A DNA stretch of 64,000 nucleotides from Mesorhizobium jarvisii (GTDB lineage: Bacteria; Pseudomonadota; Alphaproteobacteria; Rhizobiales; Rhizobiaceae), in the NCBI RefSeq assembly GCF_003601985.1, contig NZ_QZXA01000010.1:124001-188000 (forward strand). The letters run 5' to 3'. How positions within the stretch are numbered: position 1 is the first letter of the stretch; every line of letters starts with the position of its first letter. The notes below the pieces were generated by a model. It did no database searches. It worked only from the letters and a program-made list of their open reading frames with translations, and was not told the origin of the DNA. The position numbers and the translations under genes are program-made. Positions 40,327-49,623 of this stretch are shown piece after piece.

Positions 40327-41388
40327 ATGAAGATCGCTCATGTGGCGCCGCTGTACGAATCCGTTCCGCCAAGGCTCTACGGCGGCACAGAGCGCATCAT
40401 TTCCTACCTGACCGAAGCCCTCGTCGACCTCGGCCACGAGGTGACGCTGTTCGCCAGCGGCGACACGAAGACTTCCGCCAAACTCGTGCCCTGCCGCGAG
40501 CGGGCGCTTCGTCTTGATCCACGCCCGCTGAAGTCCGAGATCGCGGCGCATCTGTCGATGCTCGACGAGGTGAGGAAACGCGCCGACGATTTTGACGTCA
40601 TTCATTTCCACCTCAGCCATTTCCTGCATTTCCCATTTTTCCGCGATATGCCGCAGCGCACGGTGACGACGCCGCATGGCAGGCTGGATTACGCGGATCT
40701 CGCGCAGGCCTATGACCGGTTCCCGCGCTTCCCGATGGTTTCCATATCGCGCAGCCAACGGGCGAGGTTTGCGTCCGCCAACTGGCTTGCCACGATCCAT
40801 CACGGCCTGCCCGTCGATCTCTACGAACCCGATTTCGAGGCAGGCTCGGATGGCGGTTATCTTGCCTTTCTCGGCAGGATGTCGCGCGACAAGCGGCCGG
40901 ACCGGGCGATCGACATCGCCCGCCGCACCGGCCTGAAACTCAAGCTAGCAGCCAAGATCGGCGATGGCGACCGCGCCTATTTCGAGGAAGTCGTTCAACC
41001 GATGATCGATGGCGACCGGGTCGAATATGTCGGCGAAATCGGCGAGGACCAGAAGAGCAGGTTTCTTGGCAATGCAGCCGCCCTGCTGTTTCCGATCGAT
41101 TGGCCCGAACCCTTCGGCCTTGCCGTGATCGAAGCCATGGCCTGTGGAACCCCAGTCATGGCCTGGAGTTGCGGCGCCATGCCCGAAATCGTCGACTATG
41201 GGGTTACAGGCTTCGTCGTCGAAACCATCGAGGATGCGGTCGCCACGATGCCGGCTCTCCTGCAGCTCGACAGGCGGCGCATAAGGGCGGTGTTCGAAAG
41301 GCGGTTTTCAGCCGACAGAATGGCCAGGGACTACGTCGAGGCTTATTCCCTGCTGCGCAACGGCCATGAGCAAAGCAGAGCGTCGTAG
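40327..41388 (+). CDS. Glycosyltransferase family 4
   Basis: 353 residues from ATG 40327 with GGGAAGG upstream; an ATG 30 bases earlier is possible. N-terminal GT-B domain: HVAPLYESVPPRLYGGTERI and DVIHFHLSHFLHF. C-terminal domain: GYLAFLGRMSRDKRPDRAID and the donor-binding loop PEPFGLAVIEAMACGTPVMA with the E-x7-E pair. It resembles the short glycosyltransferases that sit with debranching enzyme and trehalose genes in rhizobia. The product is likely a glucan or glycoside; the exact acceptor is not known. Confidence 0.85.
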   Translation: MKIAHVAPLYESVPPRLYGGTERIISYLTEALVDLGHEVTLFASGDTKTSAKLVPCRERALRLDPRPLKSEIAAHLSMLDEVRKRADDFDVIHFHLSHFLHFPFFRDMPQRTVTTPHGRLDYADLAQAYDRFPRFPMVSISRSQRARFASANWLATIHHGLPVDLYEPDFEAGSDGGYLAFLGRMSRDKRPDRAIDIARRTGLKLKLAAKIGDGDRAYFEEVVQPMIDGDRVEYVGEIGEDQKSRFLGNAAALLFPIDWPEPFGLAVIEAMACGTPVMAWSCGAMPEIVDYGVTGFVVETIEDAVATMPALLQLDRRRIRAVFERRFSADRMARDYVEAYSLLRNGHEQSRAS

Positions 41389-41429
41389 GCCTTCACCCGT
41401 CCGAAAAACCCAGCACGGGGACAATCCTG

Positions 41430-43598
41430 TTGACCATCACCCAACTCGACGAGCGCAAGCTTGATCCTGCCATAGCTCTGGCTTCTCTGGACGAAACCGC
41501 GCCGAGGGAGCCGCATCGGCTGTTCGCCCTCAAGCATGGCGATTGCTTTGCCGTTGCCGATGCCTATGGCGATATACGCGGTGTCGGCGACGGGTTTTTT
41601 CGCGACGACACGCGCGTGCTTTCCGAATTTCGCCTCACCGTCGGCGGGCGGTCGACGTCGTTGCTGGGCGCGTCGCTCAGCCAGGACAACGTGCTCTTCA
41701 CCACCAACCTCACCAATCTGCCGATAGAGAGCGCCGCTGGCCGCCAGATTCCGCAAGGCGCTATGCATATCGAGCGCGTCCGGCTGTTGTGGGAGGAAAG
41801 GCTTTATGAGCGCATAACGCTGTCCAACTACAGCCGCGAGCATTCTACGATCCTGCTGTCGCTGCGTTTTGCCGCCGATTTCCGCGACATGTTCGAGGTC
41901 CGCGGCTCGACCCGATCGAAACGTGGAACCGCCCATAAGGCCGAGATCACGGGGAACGCGGTCGTGCTTCGCTACGAAGGCCTGGACAAGGTCGTGCGGA
42001 CATCGGCGATTTCATTCTCACAGACGCCCGATCAACTGACTTCCGAGCGCGCCGATTTCGTCATCGCCGTCACCAAGCGCAGCAGCCAGACGCTTTATGT
42101 GGAAGTGGGCAACGCGACAGACGATCGCCCCGAAAGCCGCCGGTTTCGCGCGGCTGCCGCCCGCGCTCGCTTCGGCATGCGCGCCAAGCGCCGGCATGGC
42201 GCGACGCTGCATAGTTCCGGCCGCGTCTTCAACGACTGGATGGAGCGCGCGCGCGCCGATGTCGCGCTGCTCACCACGGAATTGGCGACCGGGCCCTATC
42301 CCTATGCCGGCATTCCCTGGTTCTCGACCGCCTTCGGCCGGGACGGCGTGATCTCGGCCTTGCAGATGCTTTGGCTCAATCCCGGTCTGGCGCGCGGCGT
42401 CCTGGCGTTTCTCGCTCAACACCAGGCGACCGAGACATCGCCTTTCAGCGATTCCGAACCCGGCAAGATCATGCACGAGACCCGCAAGGGCGAGATGGTG
42501 GCGCTAAGCGAACTGCCGTTCGGCCGCTATTATGGCGGTGTCGACACGACGCCGCTCTATATCCACCTTGCCTGCGCCTATGCGGACCGCACGGGGGATA
42601 CGGCCTTCATCGATACGCTATGGCCATCGCTTTGCGCCGCGGCCGAATGGATCGAAACGGCGAGCCGTTCGACGGGGTTCCTCACCTACCAGCGCGCCGC
42701 GGAATCCGGCCTTGCCAACCAGGGATGGAAGGACAGTTTCGATTCCGTCTTTCACGCCGATGGCCGCATTCCGAAGGGGCCGATCGCGCTGGTCGAGGTG
42801 CAGGGCTACGTCTTCGCGGCGTTCCAGGGGTTGGCGAAGCTGGCACGGCTGCGTGGCGAGGCGGAACGCGCCGAGAGCTGGGAAATACGCGCCGACACCA
42901 TTCGCCAAGAAGTCGAGCGCCATTTCTGGATGGAAGACCTCGGCTACTATGCGCTGGCGCTGGACGGCGATGGTCAACCTTGCAAGGTGCGCACGTCCAA
43001 TGCCGGTCACCTGCTCTATGTCGGCCTTCCCGGTCCGGATCGCGCGCGCATGGTCGCCGATCAGCTGCTGTCGGCCTCGTTTCATTCCGGCTGGGGGCTG
43101 CGGACGCTGGCGGACGACGCGATCTTCTTCAACCCGATGTCCTACCACAACGGCTCCATCTGGCCGCACGATACAGCGATCTGTGCTGCCGGGCTGGCGC
43201 GGTACGGTATCCGCGACAGCGTCGTGCGGCTGATGAGCGGCACCTTCGAATCCGCTGTCCATTTCAACATGCGGTTGCCGGAACTGTTTTGCGGCTTCAC
43301 GCGCGCGGCCGGCGAAGCACCGATCGCCTATCCGGTGGCTTGCCTGCCGCAAGCCTGGTCCGCCGGCTCCGCCTTCATGCTCATGCAATCGTGCCTCGGC
43401 CTGCAGATCGACGGCTGGACAGGCGAAATCCATGTGACCCGGCCGCGCCTGCCGATCGGCATCGACAACCTCGTCATCCGCCATCTTTCGGTAGGGCAGG
43501 CGGCGGTGGATCTGACGTTCCAGCGCGTCGGGGATCGCGTCGGCGCCTTCCTTGCCGAACCGCATGAGGGGCTGGTGCCGCTCGTGGTCAGGAGCTGA
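41430..43598 (+). CDS. Amylo-alpha-1,6-glucosidase / glycogen debranching enzyme-like
   Basis: 722 residues from a TTG. The N-terminal beta-domain (FALKHGDCFAVADAYGDIRG; GFFRDDTRVLSEFRLTVGG) is the GDE N-terminal region, and the (alpha/alpha)6 barrel begins near 230 with GIPWFSTAFGRDGVISALQM (about 295). NPMSYHNGSIWPHDTAI (about 567) is a conserved catalytic-face loop. Such enzymes hydrolyse alpha-1,6 or related glucosidic links. The gene is 41 bases after the glycosyltransferase and 109 bases before otsA, so glucan turnover and trehalose synthesis are probably connected. Confidence 0.85.
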   Translation: MTITQLDERKLDPAIALASLDETAPREPHRLFALKHGDCFAVADAYGDIRGVGDGFFRDDTRVLSEFRLTVGGRSTSLLGASLSQDNVLFTTNLTNLPIESAAGRQIPQGAMHIERVRLLWEERLYERITLSNYSREHSTILLSLRFAADFRDMFEVRGSTRSKRGTAHKAEITGNAVVLRYEGLDKVVRTSAISFSQTPDQLTSERADFVIAVTKRSSQTLYVEVGNATDDRPESRRFRAAAARARFGMRAKRRHGATLHSSGRVFNDWMERARADVALLTTELATGPYPYAGIPWFSTAFGRDGVISALQMLWLNPGLARGVLAFLAQHQATETSPFSDSEPGKIMHETRKGEMVALSELPFGRYYGGVDTTPLYIHLACAYADRTGDTAFIDTLWPSLCAAAEWIETASRSTGFLTYQRAAESGLANQGWKDSFDSVFHADGRIPKGPIALVEVQGYVFAAFQGLAKLARLRGEAERAESWEIRADTIRQEVERHFWMEDLGYYALALDGDGQPCKVRTSNAGHLLYVGLPGPDRARMVADQLLSASFHSGWGLRTLADDAIFFNPMSYHNGSIWPHDTAICAAGLARYGIRDSVVRLMSGTFESAVHFNMRLPELFCGFTRAAGEAPIAYPVACLPQAWSAGSAFMLMQSCLGLQIDGWTGEIHVTRPRLPIGIDNLVIRHLSVGQAAVDLTFQRVGDRVGAFLAEPHEGLVPLVVRS

Positions 43599-43604
43599 AA
43601 AATC

Positions 43605-43629
43605 GGAACCATCCTGCACCGTGAGCGTT
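43605..43629 (+). promoter_or_regulatory. EcfG-type general stress promoter before otsA
   Basis: GGAAC (43605-43609) and CGTT (43626-43629) are separated by exactly 16 bases, the consensus of alphaproteobacterial sigma EcfG/RpoE2 promoters. The otsA start codon lies 79 bases downstream of the -10. Confidence 0.75.
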
Positions 43630-43707
43630 GGACCACCACGCCATGGGGTGCCGAAACTCCAGCCCATAAAGCCGCTGCGGTATCCCATTGAAAGGTAATC
43701 GATTTCA

Positions 43708-45477
43708 ATGCCCGACAACAGTTCGTATCTAGTCGTTCCCGTTTTCACATTGTGGCTCTTCGTTGTTGCGGCTGTCTGCGTCCTGGCCATTGTGCTGGTG
43801 ACGATGGTGTTGCGGGCGCGCAAGGGCAGCAGGCTGGCCGCTGTGGAGGTTGACCCAGCTCGCGGCCCATTGCCGGAATTCGAGAAGAACGGGCAGTCGG
43901 CGGCCGCGGCACTGGTGCAGTGGTCGCCCGAAACGCTGCGTCACATCCTGGCCACCGAACTTCCCGATGCCCAGGTGATCGTCGTCTCAAACCGTGAACC
44001 GTATATCCACAACCGCGAGGGCGACGACATCCAGCTGGTCGTACCCGCGAGCGGGCTCGTCTCGGCACTGGAGCCGATCACACGCGCCTGTGCGGGCACG
44101 TGGATCGCCTATGGCGGCGGTTCGGCCGACAAGCTGGTGGTCGACAAGAACGATCGGATCGAGGTGCCGCCGGACAACCCTTCCTACACGCTGCGCCGTG
44201 TCTGGCTGAGCGAGGAAGAACAGCAAGGCTATTATCTCGGCTTTGCCAATGAAGGCCTCTGGCCGCTGTGCCATATCGCTTTCACCCGGCCGATATTCCG
44301 CGCCTCGGATTGGGAGGCCTACGAGGCGGTCAACCGCAAATTCGCCGACACCGTTGTCGCGGAGGCCCGCAACGAGCGGCCGATCGTTCTGGTCCAGGAT
44401 TATCATTTCGCGCTGCTGCCGCGAATGATCCGTGAGCGGCTGCCCGAGGCGATCATCATCACCTTCTGGCATATTCCGTGGCCGAATTCCGAGGTATTCA
44501 GCATTTGCCCATGGCGCGAGAAGATTCTCGACGGCCTGCTCGGCAGTTCGATCGTCGGTTTCCACACCCAGTTCCATTGCAACAACTTCATCGACAGCGT
44601 CGACCGTTTCCTGGAAAGCAGGATCGAGCGCGAGGATTCGGCCATTTCCTATGGCGGCCAGATCAGCCTGGTCCATGCCTATCCGATCTCGATCGAATGG
44701 CCGCCGGCGCAACTGGGCGAACTGCCTGACGTGGCGCAAAGCCGCCGGCAGGTTCGCGAGAAATTCGGCCTGGCCGAAAATGTCAAGCTGTGCGTGGGCG
44801 TTGAACGTCTCGACTACACCAAGGGCATCCTCGATCGCTTCAATGCCCTCGATGAGCTGCTGACGCTTCATCCCGAATGGATCGGCAAGGTGGCGTTCCT
44901 GCAGATCGCTGCGCCCAGCCGCGGCACCTTGCCTGCCTATCAGCAACTCTACGAGGAGTGCCTGAGCCATGCCGAGGATCTCAACCGGCGCTATGGTCGC
45001 GAAGGCTACACGCCCGTCCTGATGATAACCGAACATCACTCGCAGCAGCAGGTCTACGAAATCTATCGTGCCGCCGACGTTTGCATGGTCACCAGCCTGC
45101 ATGACGGCATGAACCTGGTCGCCAAGGAGTTTGTCGCGGCGCGTGAGGACGAACAGGGCGTGCTGCTGCTCAGCATGTTCGCCGGCGCCTCCAAGGAGCT
45201 TCTGGACGCACTGATCGTCAATCCCTATGACGCGGCCATGATGGGCGATGCCTTGCTGCAGGCCTTGACCATGTCGCAGGAAGAGCAAAGCCAGCGCATG
45301 CGACGCATGCGCGAGATCGTGCGCGACAACAATGTGTACCGGTGGGCGGGCAGCATGCTTCTCGATGCCGCGCGCTTGCGCAAGCGCGACGCGGTCGATC
45401 GTGCCGTCAGCGCCGCTCCAGCGGCCCCAGGCAACGTCATATCGCTGCTCGATCGCAGGCGGGTGGCGGCGCTATGA
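43708..45477 (+). CDS. otsA: Trehalose-6-phosphate synthase with N-terminal membrane anchor
   Basis: 589 residues, about 100 more than ordinary OtsA. The extra part contains a membrane helix (about residues 8-32, VFTLWLFVVAAVCVLAIVLV) and a linker. The GT20 domain then starts at VIVVSNREPYIHN (about 90) and has VLVQDYHFALLP, FWHIPWPNSEVF (about 252), GVERLDYTKGI (about 365) and HDGMNLVAKEFVAA (about 464). It makes trehalose 6-phosphate from UDP-glucose and glucose 6-phosphate for osmotic, desiccation and heat protection. It has its own EcfG-type promoter and overlaps otsB (ATGATG around 45474). Synthesis at the inner membrane is inferred. Confidence 0.93.
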   Translation: MPDNSSYLVVPVFTLWLFVVAAVCVLAIVLVTMVLRARKGSRLAAVEVDPARGPLPEFEKNGQSAAAALVQWSPETLRHILATELPDAQVIVVSNREPYIHNREGDDIQLVVPASGLVSALEPITRACAGTWIAYGGGSADKLVVDKNDRIEVPPDNPSYTLRRVWLSEEEQQGYYLGFANEGLWPLCHIAFTRPIFRASDWEAYEAVNRKFADTVVAEARNERPIVLVQDYHFALLPRMIRERLPEAIIITFWHIPWPNSEVFSICPWREKILDGLLGSSIVGFHTQFHCNNFIDSVDRFLESRIEREDSAISYGGQISLVHAYPISIEWPPAQLGELPDVAQSRRQVREKFGLAENVKLCVGVERLDYTKGILDRFNALDELLTLHPEWIGKVAFLQIAAPSRGTLPAYQQLYEECLSHAEDLNRRYGREGYTPVLMITEHHSQQQVYEIYRAADVCMVTSLHDGMNLVAKEFVAAREDEQGVLLLSMFAGASKELLDALIVNPYDAAMMGDALLQALTMSQEEQSQRMRRMREIVRDNNVYRWAGSMLLDAARLRKRDAVDRAVSAAPAAPGNVISLLDRRRVAAL

Positions 45478-46265
45478 TGTCGATCTCGCCAAACCTCGCC
45501 GTGCCTGTCGTTCCGCAAGGGCCATGGAGCCTGTTCCTCGATATCGATGGCACGCTTCTCGAACATGCCGCGCATCCCGATGCGGTGGTTGTCGGTGACG
45601 AATTGCGCACCCTGCTGGTGCGGCTCGAAGCGCAACTGGACGGAGCACTGGCGTTCATCACCGGACGGTCGATCGCCGCCGTCGATCATCTCTTCCAGCC
45701 CCTCAGATTGCGCGCTGCCGGGCTTTATGGCCTGGAGCACAGGCTGGCGCGCGATGGTCCGGTCGAGGCGGCCGGCGAACCGGCTGATATTGCAGCCCTT
45801 GCCAACGAAATCGCGACGGAACTGGACAATGCGGATGTCTATATCGAGCGCAAGGGACCCATCCTGGCCATTCATACGCGGGCGGCACCGCACCTGCTGC
45901 AACGCGCGACACAACTCGTCGAACAGGCACTGGACAGATTGCCTGCGGGATATCGGGTCCTGGCCGGAAATGCCGGTGTGGAGCTGATGCCGCTGGAGGC
46001 GGCGAAGGGAGCGGCCATCCGGCGCTTCCTGCAAATTCCGGCCTTCAGGGGACGACGCCCGGTGTTCCTGGGCGACGATACGTCCGACGAGAACGGGTTC
46101 GAGACCGTCAACGAATGGGACGGCATTTCGGTTCGCATAAAGCCGCAGGGATCGACAGCGGCGCTTTTTGGGCTGGCTGGGGTGGACGCGGCCCTGGCCT
46201 GGCTGGACGAGATGAGCAGAAGCGAGACCGCGAAAGCGGCGACGCTTGCCGCAACGTCCAAATGA
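45474..46265 (+). CDS. otsB: Trehalose-6-phosphate phosphatase
   Basis: 263 residues; ATG at 45474 overlaps the otsA stop. HAD-superfamily motifs: LFLDIDGTLLEH (nucleophile Asp23 and Asp25), ITGRSIAAVD (motif II region), and FLGDDTSDENGFE (about 199-211, motif IV). AKGAAIRRFL supplies the motif III lysine. It removes phosphate from trehalose 6-phosphate to release trehalose, completing the pathway begun by OtsA. Length is usual for OtsB. Expression should follow otsA. Confidence 0.95.
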   Translation: MMSISPNLAVPVVPQGPWSLFLDIDGTLLEHAAHPDAVVVGDELRTLLVRLEAQLDGALAFITGRSIAAVDHLFQPLRLRAAGLYGLEHRLARDGPVEAAGEPADIAALANEIATELDNADVYIERKGPILAIHTRAAPHLLQRATQLVEQALDRLPAGYRVLAGNAGVELMPLEAAKGAAIRRFLQIPAFRGRRPVFLGDDTSDENGFETVNEWDGISVRIKPQGSTAALFGLAGVDAALAWLDEMSRSETAKAATLAATSK

Positions 46266-46318
46266 ACCGGACTGCCCCCTAAGTCGTTGCCGGTTCACGC
46301 GCATGGAAGGAAGTTGCA

Positions 46319-46531
46319 ATGACCCAACTGACCAGCCTCATCCAGGAAATCATGCCCGCTTGGCTCCGGCGGCAATCCAAGACGAACAGCCGAGATCGCC
46401 AGGCGGCAGCTGAGCCGCTGCGTCCCGAAGATGCGGACGCAGTCTGGCGCAAGGCTGTCGAAAACGATTTGTTTGGAGCCAACACGCCGGATTACGCCAA
46501 GACTGGGGAGAAGCAGCCCAGCCGTCATTGA
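46319..46531 (+). CDS. Small hypothetical protein (70 aa)
   Basis: GGAAGGAAG five bases before the ATG supports translation. The protein is polar: an N-terminal helix (TQLTSLIQEIMPAWLRRQSK) then RPEDADAVWRKAVENDLFGA. Located 53 bases after otsB in the same direction, probably on the same message; no family recognised. It converges with dprA. Confidence 0.6.
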   Translation: MTQLTSLIQEIMPAWLRRQSKTNSRDRQAAAEPLRPEDADAVWRKAVENDLFGANTPDYAKTGEKQPSRH

Positions 46532-46540
46532 CGGCTGCGC

Positions 46541-47695
46541 TCAGCCATCCCCGAAAATCAGCGAAACATTGCCGCCGGCATGGCGTTCGAGCCGGCCGGC
46601 GAGGTCGAGTTCCAAAAGCACCATGAAGACCTGGGCCGGGTGAAGGCCAGTGTGGCGGATGATCTCGTCGACTGGCACCGGTGTCGGGCCTAGCGCCTCA
46701 TTGACCTTGGCGCGGTCGCTCTCGCCGGGTGGCGGTGTGGCCGAAAAGTCGGGCGGGTCCTCGAACGGTGGCACAGCAGGCGCCCGCATGCCGGTCAGCG
46801 GCGCGATCGCCCTCGAAACGTCCGATGCCTCGGTGACCAGCGTGGCGCCGTCCTTGAGCAGACCGTTGGTGCCGGCGGCGCGTGGATCGAGCGGAGAGCC
46901 CGGCACGGCAAAAACCAGCCGGCCCATTTCGCCGGCAAGCCTGGCGCTGATCAGCGAGCCCGAACGCTGGGCGGCCTCGACCACCACCAGCCCGAGGACA
47001 GCACCCGCGACAAGACGGTTGCGGCGTGGGAAATCCTGGGCACGCGGCTGCCAGCCGAACGGCATTTCGGAGATGATGGCGCCGCGCTCGGCAATTTCCG
47101 CGCACAGGCCGGCATTTTCGGGCGGGTAGGGCAGGTCGAGGCCTCCGGCCAGCACAGCGACCGTGCCGGTTTGCAGGCTGCCCTGATGCGCCGCCGTGTC
47201 GATACCGCGTGCCAGCCCCGAGACGATGCCGTAGCCGTCGCCGCCAAGGGCGGCCGCCAGCATGCGCGCCATCTTGATGCCGGCCAGCGATGCATTGCGG
47301 GCGCCCACGATGGCGACGCCAGGCAGCCGGAACACGGCGGCATTACCCTTGACCGCCAAAAGAGGTGGGGGATTATCCATGCTTCTCAGCAGCGGGGGAT
47401 AGTCGGGCTCGCCGATGCCGACAAAGCGCGCGCCATCCCGGCGGGCTGCCTCGAGTTCGGCCTCGGCTTCGGCGACCGACGGAATGCGGGCGATCCGGCT
47501 GGCGCCGCCCGAAATCATCAGTTCCGGCAGGATTTCCAGCGCCACTTCGGCGGATCCGAAACGGTTGATCAGATCGCGAAAGGAGGCGGGGCCGACATTC
47601 TGGGTGCGGATCAGCCGCAGCCAGCTCAGCCGCTGCCGGTCGCTGAGGCGCGGCCCGGTGGCCGGCTCGCTCACCGCGGTGGCGCGCTCGCTCAC
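46541..47695 (-). CDS. dprA: DNA processing protein DprA
   Basis: 384 residues. A SAM-like N-terminus (residues 20-70) is followed by the Rossmann-like core with GARNAS (131-136), SGLARGIDTAAHQG (159-172) and LAGGLDLPYPPENAGL (182 on), which bind single-stranded DNA and RecA. A winged-helix DML1-like C-terminus (EIIRHTGLHPAQVFMVLLEL) is present. DprA loads RecA on incoming DNA in natural transformation and is kept in many non-competent bacteria. The start overlaps the plsY stop (ATGA), and the pair is conserved in alphaproteobacteria. Confidence 0.95.
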   Translation of the reverse strand: MSERATAVSEPATGPRLSDRQRLSWLRLIRTQNVGPASFRDLINRFGSAEVALEILPELMISGGASRIARIPSVAEAEAELEAARRDGARFVGIGEPDYPPLLRSMDNPPPLLAVKGNAAVFRLPGVAIVGARNASLAGIKMARMLAAALGGDGYGIVSGLARGIDTAAHQGSLQTGTVAVLAGGLDLPYPPENAGLCAEIAERGAIISEMPFGWQPRAQDFPRRNRLVAGAVLGLVVVEAAQRSGSLISARLAGEMGRLVFAVPGSPLDPRAAGTNGLLKDGATLVTEASDVSRAIAPLTGMRAPAVPPFEDPPDFSATPPPGESDRAKVNEALGPTPVPVDEIIRHTGLHPAQVFMVLLELDLAGRLERHAGGNVSLIFGDG

Positions 47696-48279
47696 CCCTT
47701 GGCTCCGATCTTGCCCTCGGCGCCGGCAAGCAGCCGCGAAATGTTCGCCCTGTGCTTGATGAAGACGATGATGCTCATCACCACGAACAAAACGGCAATC
47801 TGCGGCGCACTCAGGAAGTAGAGGGCTATCGGCACGACGACGGCTGCCGTCAGCGCCGCGAGCGACGAGTAGCGGAACAGGAATGCCATCGCCAGCCAGA
47901 TGACGGCGAAGATCAGCGCCACCTGCCAGGCAAGGCCGATCAGCACGCCGAGATAGGTCGCGACGCCCTTGCCGCCCTTGAAGCCAAGCCAGACCGGGAA
48001 GAGATGACCGAGAAAGGCGCCGAGGCCGGCCCAGACCGCCGTTTCCGGTGCGAAATGGCCTGCGATCAGCACGGCGGCGGTGCCCTTCAGCGCATCGAGC
48101 AGCAAGGTCGCGGCGGCCAGGCCCTTATTGCCGGTGCGCAGGACGTTGGTGGCGCCGATATTGCCGGAGCCGATCTTGCGCACATCACCGAGGCCGGCGG
48201 CGCGCGTCAGCAGCAGCCCGAAGGGAATCGAGCCCAAGAGGTAGCCGAATACCAGCGCCAGGATCAGGCCGTAAGTCAT
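47692..48279 (-). CDS. plsY: Glycerol-3-phosphate acyltransferase PlsY
   Basis: 195 residues, five membrane helices. The conserved cytoplasmic motifs are present: GSGNIGATNVLR (37-48) and FKGGKGVATYLG (100-111), and a third region near FRYSSLAAL. PlsY transfers an acyl group from acyl-phosphate to glycerol 3-phosphate, the first step of phospholipid synthesis, using the product of PlsX. The length is standard. The gene is 57 bases after the pyrC' stop and overlaps dprA by 4. Confidence 0.95.
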   Translation of the reverse strand: MTYGLILALVFGYLLGSIPFGLLLTRAAGLGDVRKIGSGNIGATNVLRTGNKGLAAATLLLDALKGTAAVLIAGHFAPETAVWAGLGAFLGHLFPVWLGFKGGKGVATYLGVLIGLAWQVALIFAVIWLAMAFLFRYSSLAALTAAVVVPIALYFLSAPQIAVLFVVMSIIVFIKHRANISRLLAGAEGKIGAKG

Positions 48280-48336
48280 TGTTTCCCCCGCATTTCCCCC
48301 AGCTCAGCCCGGTCAGGCGCGACGCCCGTTGCCGGT

Positions 48337-49623
48337 CTATGCCGAGAACACTGTGCGGCCCGCGACCAGTGTTTGCAAGACCTTGCCTTGCAGCCGCGCG
48401 CCTTCGAAGCAGGTGTTTTTCGAGCGCGAGCGAATGCCGCTTTCACTGACGATCCAGGGTTCATCGAGATCGACGATCGCGAGGTCGGCGACTGAGCCCG
48501 GCTTCAGCGTGCCGCCGGGCAGTCCGAACAGCCTGGCCGGCGCGGTGGACAGCGTTTCGACCAGCCGCAGCAGCGGCACATCGCCATTGTGGTAGAGCCG
48601 CAAGGCGGCGCCCAGCAGCGTCTCCAGCCCGATGGCGCCGGCCGCGGCATCGGCGAAGGGCAGGCGCTTGGTGTCGACATCCTGCGGATCGTGCGAGGAG
48701 ACGATGATGTCGACCGTGCCATCCCTGACCGCCTCGATCATCGCCAGCCGGTCTTCCTCGGCGCGCAATGGCGGTGTCAGGCGGAAGAAGGTGCGGTACT
48801 CACCGACATCGTTTTCATTGAGCGACAGGTTGTGGATCGACACGCCGGATGTCACCGCCGCACCATCGGCTTTGGCGCGGGTCACGGCGTTTGCCGCCAT
48901 GGCCGTCGAGATTTTTGCCGCGTGGTAGGAGCCGCGCGTCAGCCGCGCCAAAGCCAGGTCGCGCTCGAGCGGGATCGATTCGGCTTCACGCGGAATGCCG
49001 GAAAGGCCGAGCCAGCTCGCGTACAGGCCTTCATTCATCACGCCTGACGAACCGAGGTCGGCATCCTGCGTTTCGTGCACGATGGTGGCGCCGAAATCGC
49101 GGGCATAGGTGAGCGCCCGGCGCATCACCAGCGAACTGGCGATGGTGTGGCGGCCATCGGTGAAGGCGACGGCGCCGGCCTCGCGCAGCAGGCCGAATTC
49201 GGTCATCTCGCGGCCGTCGAGGCCCTTGGTGATCGCCGCCGCCGGGAAGACGTTGACGATCGCCGTGTCCTTGGCGGTGCGCAGCACGAACTCGACCAGC
49301 GCGACATTGTCGATGACCGGATCAGTGTCAGGCATCATGACGACGGAGGTGACGCCGCCGGCGGCCGCGGCGACGCTTGCCGAAGCGATGGTTTCGCGAT
49401 GCTCGCCGCCCGGCTCTCCGATAAAGACGCGGCCATCGATTAGGCCGGGAATGATCGCCTTGCCGGCGCAATCGATGGTCGCGGCGCCATCGGGCGCGCC
49501 CTGGTTCAACGCCGCCTTGCCGGCGGCAACGATCTTGCGGCCCTCGACGATGACTGAGCCGACTTCGTCGATGCCGCGCGAGGGGTCGACGATACGGGCG
49601 CGTTCAAAGACTGTCGTGCTCAT
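48337..49623 (-). CDS. Pseudo-dihydroorotase (PyrC', PyrX-type)
   Basis: 428 residues with the class I dihydroorotase fold, but metal ligands are lost: the usual DxHxHxREPG motif reads DGRVFIGEPG (63-72), with both histidines and the arginine replaced. Other ligand positions are also changed (IVHETQD, and AAKISTA where His precedes ST). In Pseudomonas-type organisms such proteins are catalytically dead partners that hold the pyrB-encoded aspartate carbamoyltransferase in its dodecamer. The start overlaps the pyrB stop (ATGA), which fits an obligate complex. An active pyrC should exist elsewhere in the genome. Confidence 0.85.
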   Translation of the reverse strand: MSTTVFERARIVDPSRGIDEVGSVIVEGRKIVAAGKAALNQGAPDGAATIDCAGKAIIPGLIDGRVFIGEPGGEHRETIASASVAAAAGGVTSVVMMPDTDPVIDNVALVEFVLRTAKDTAIVNVFPAAAITKGLDGREMTEFGLLREAGAVAFTDGRHTIASSLVMRRALTYARDFGATIVHETQDADLGSSGVMNEGLYASWLGLSGIPREAESIPLERDLALARLTRGSYHAAKISTAMAANAVTRAKADGAAVTSGVSIHNLSLNENDVGEYRTFFRLTPPLRAEEDRLAMIEAVRDGTVDIIVSSHDPQDVDTKRLPFADAAAGAIGLETLLGAALRLYHNGDVPLLRLVETLSTAPARLFGLPGGTLKPGSVADLAIVDLDEPWIVSESGIRSRSKNTCFEGARLQGKVLQTLVAGRTVFSA

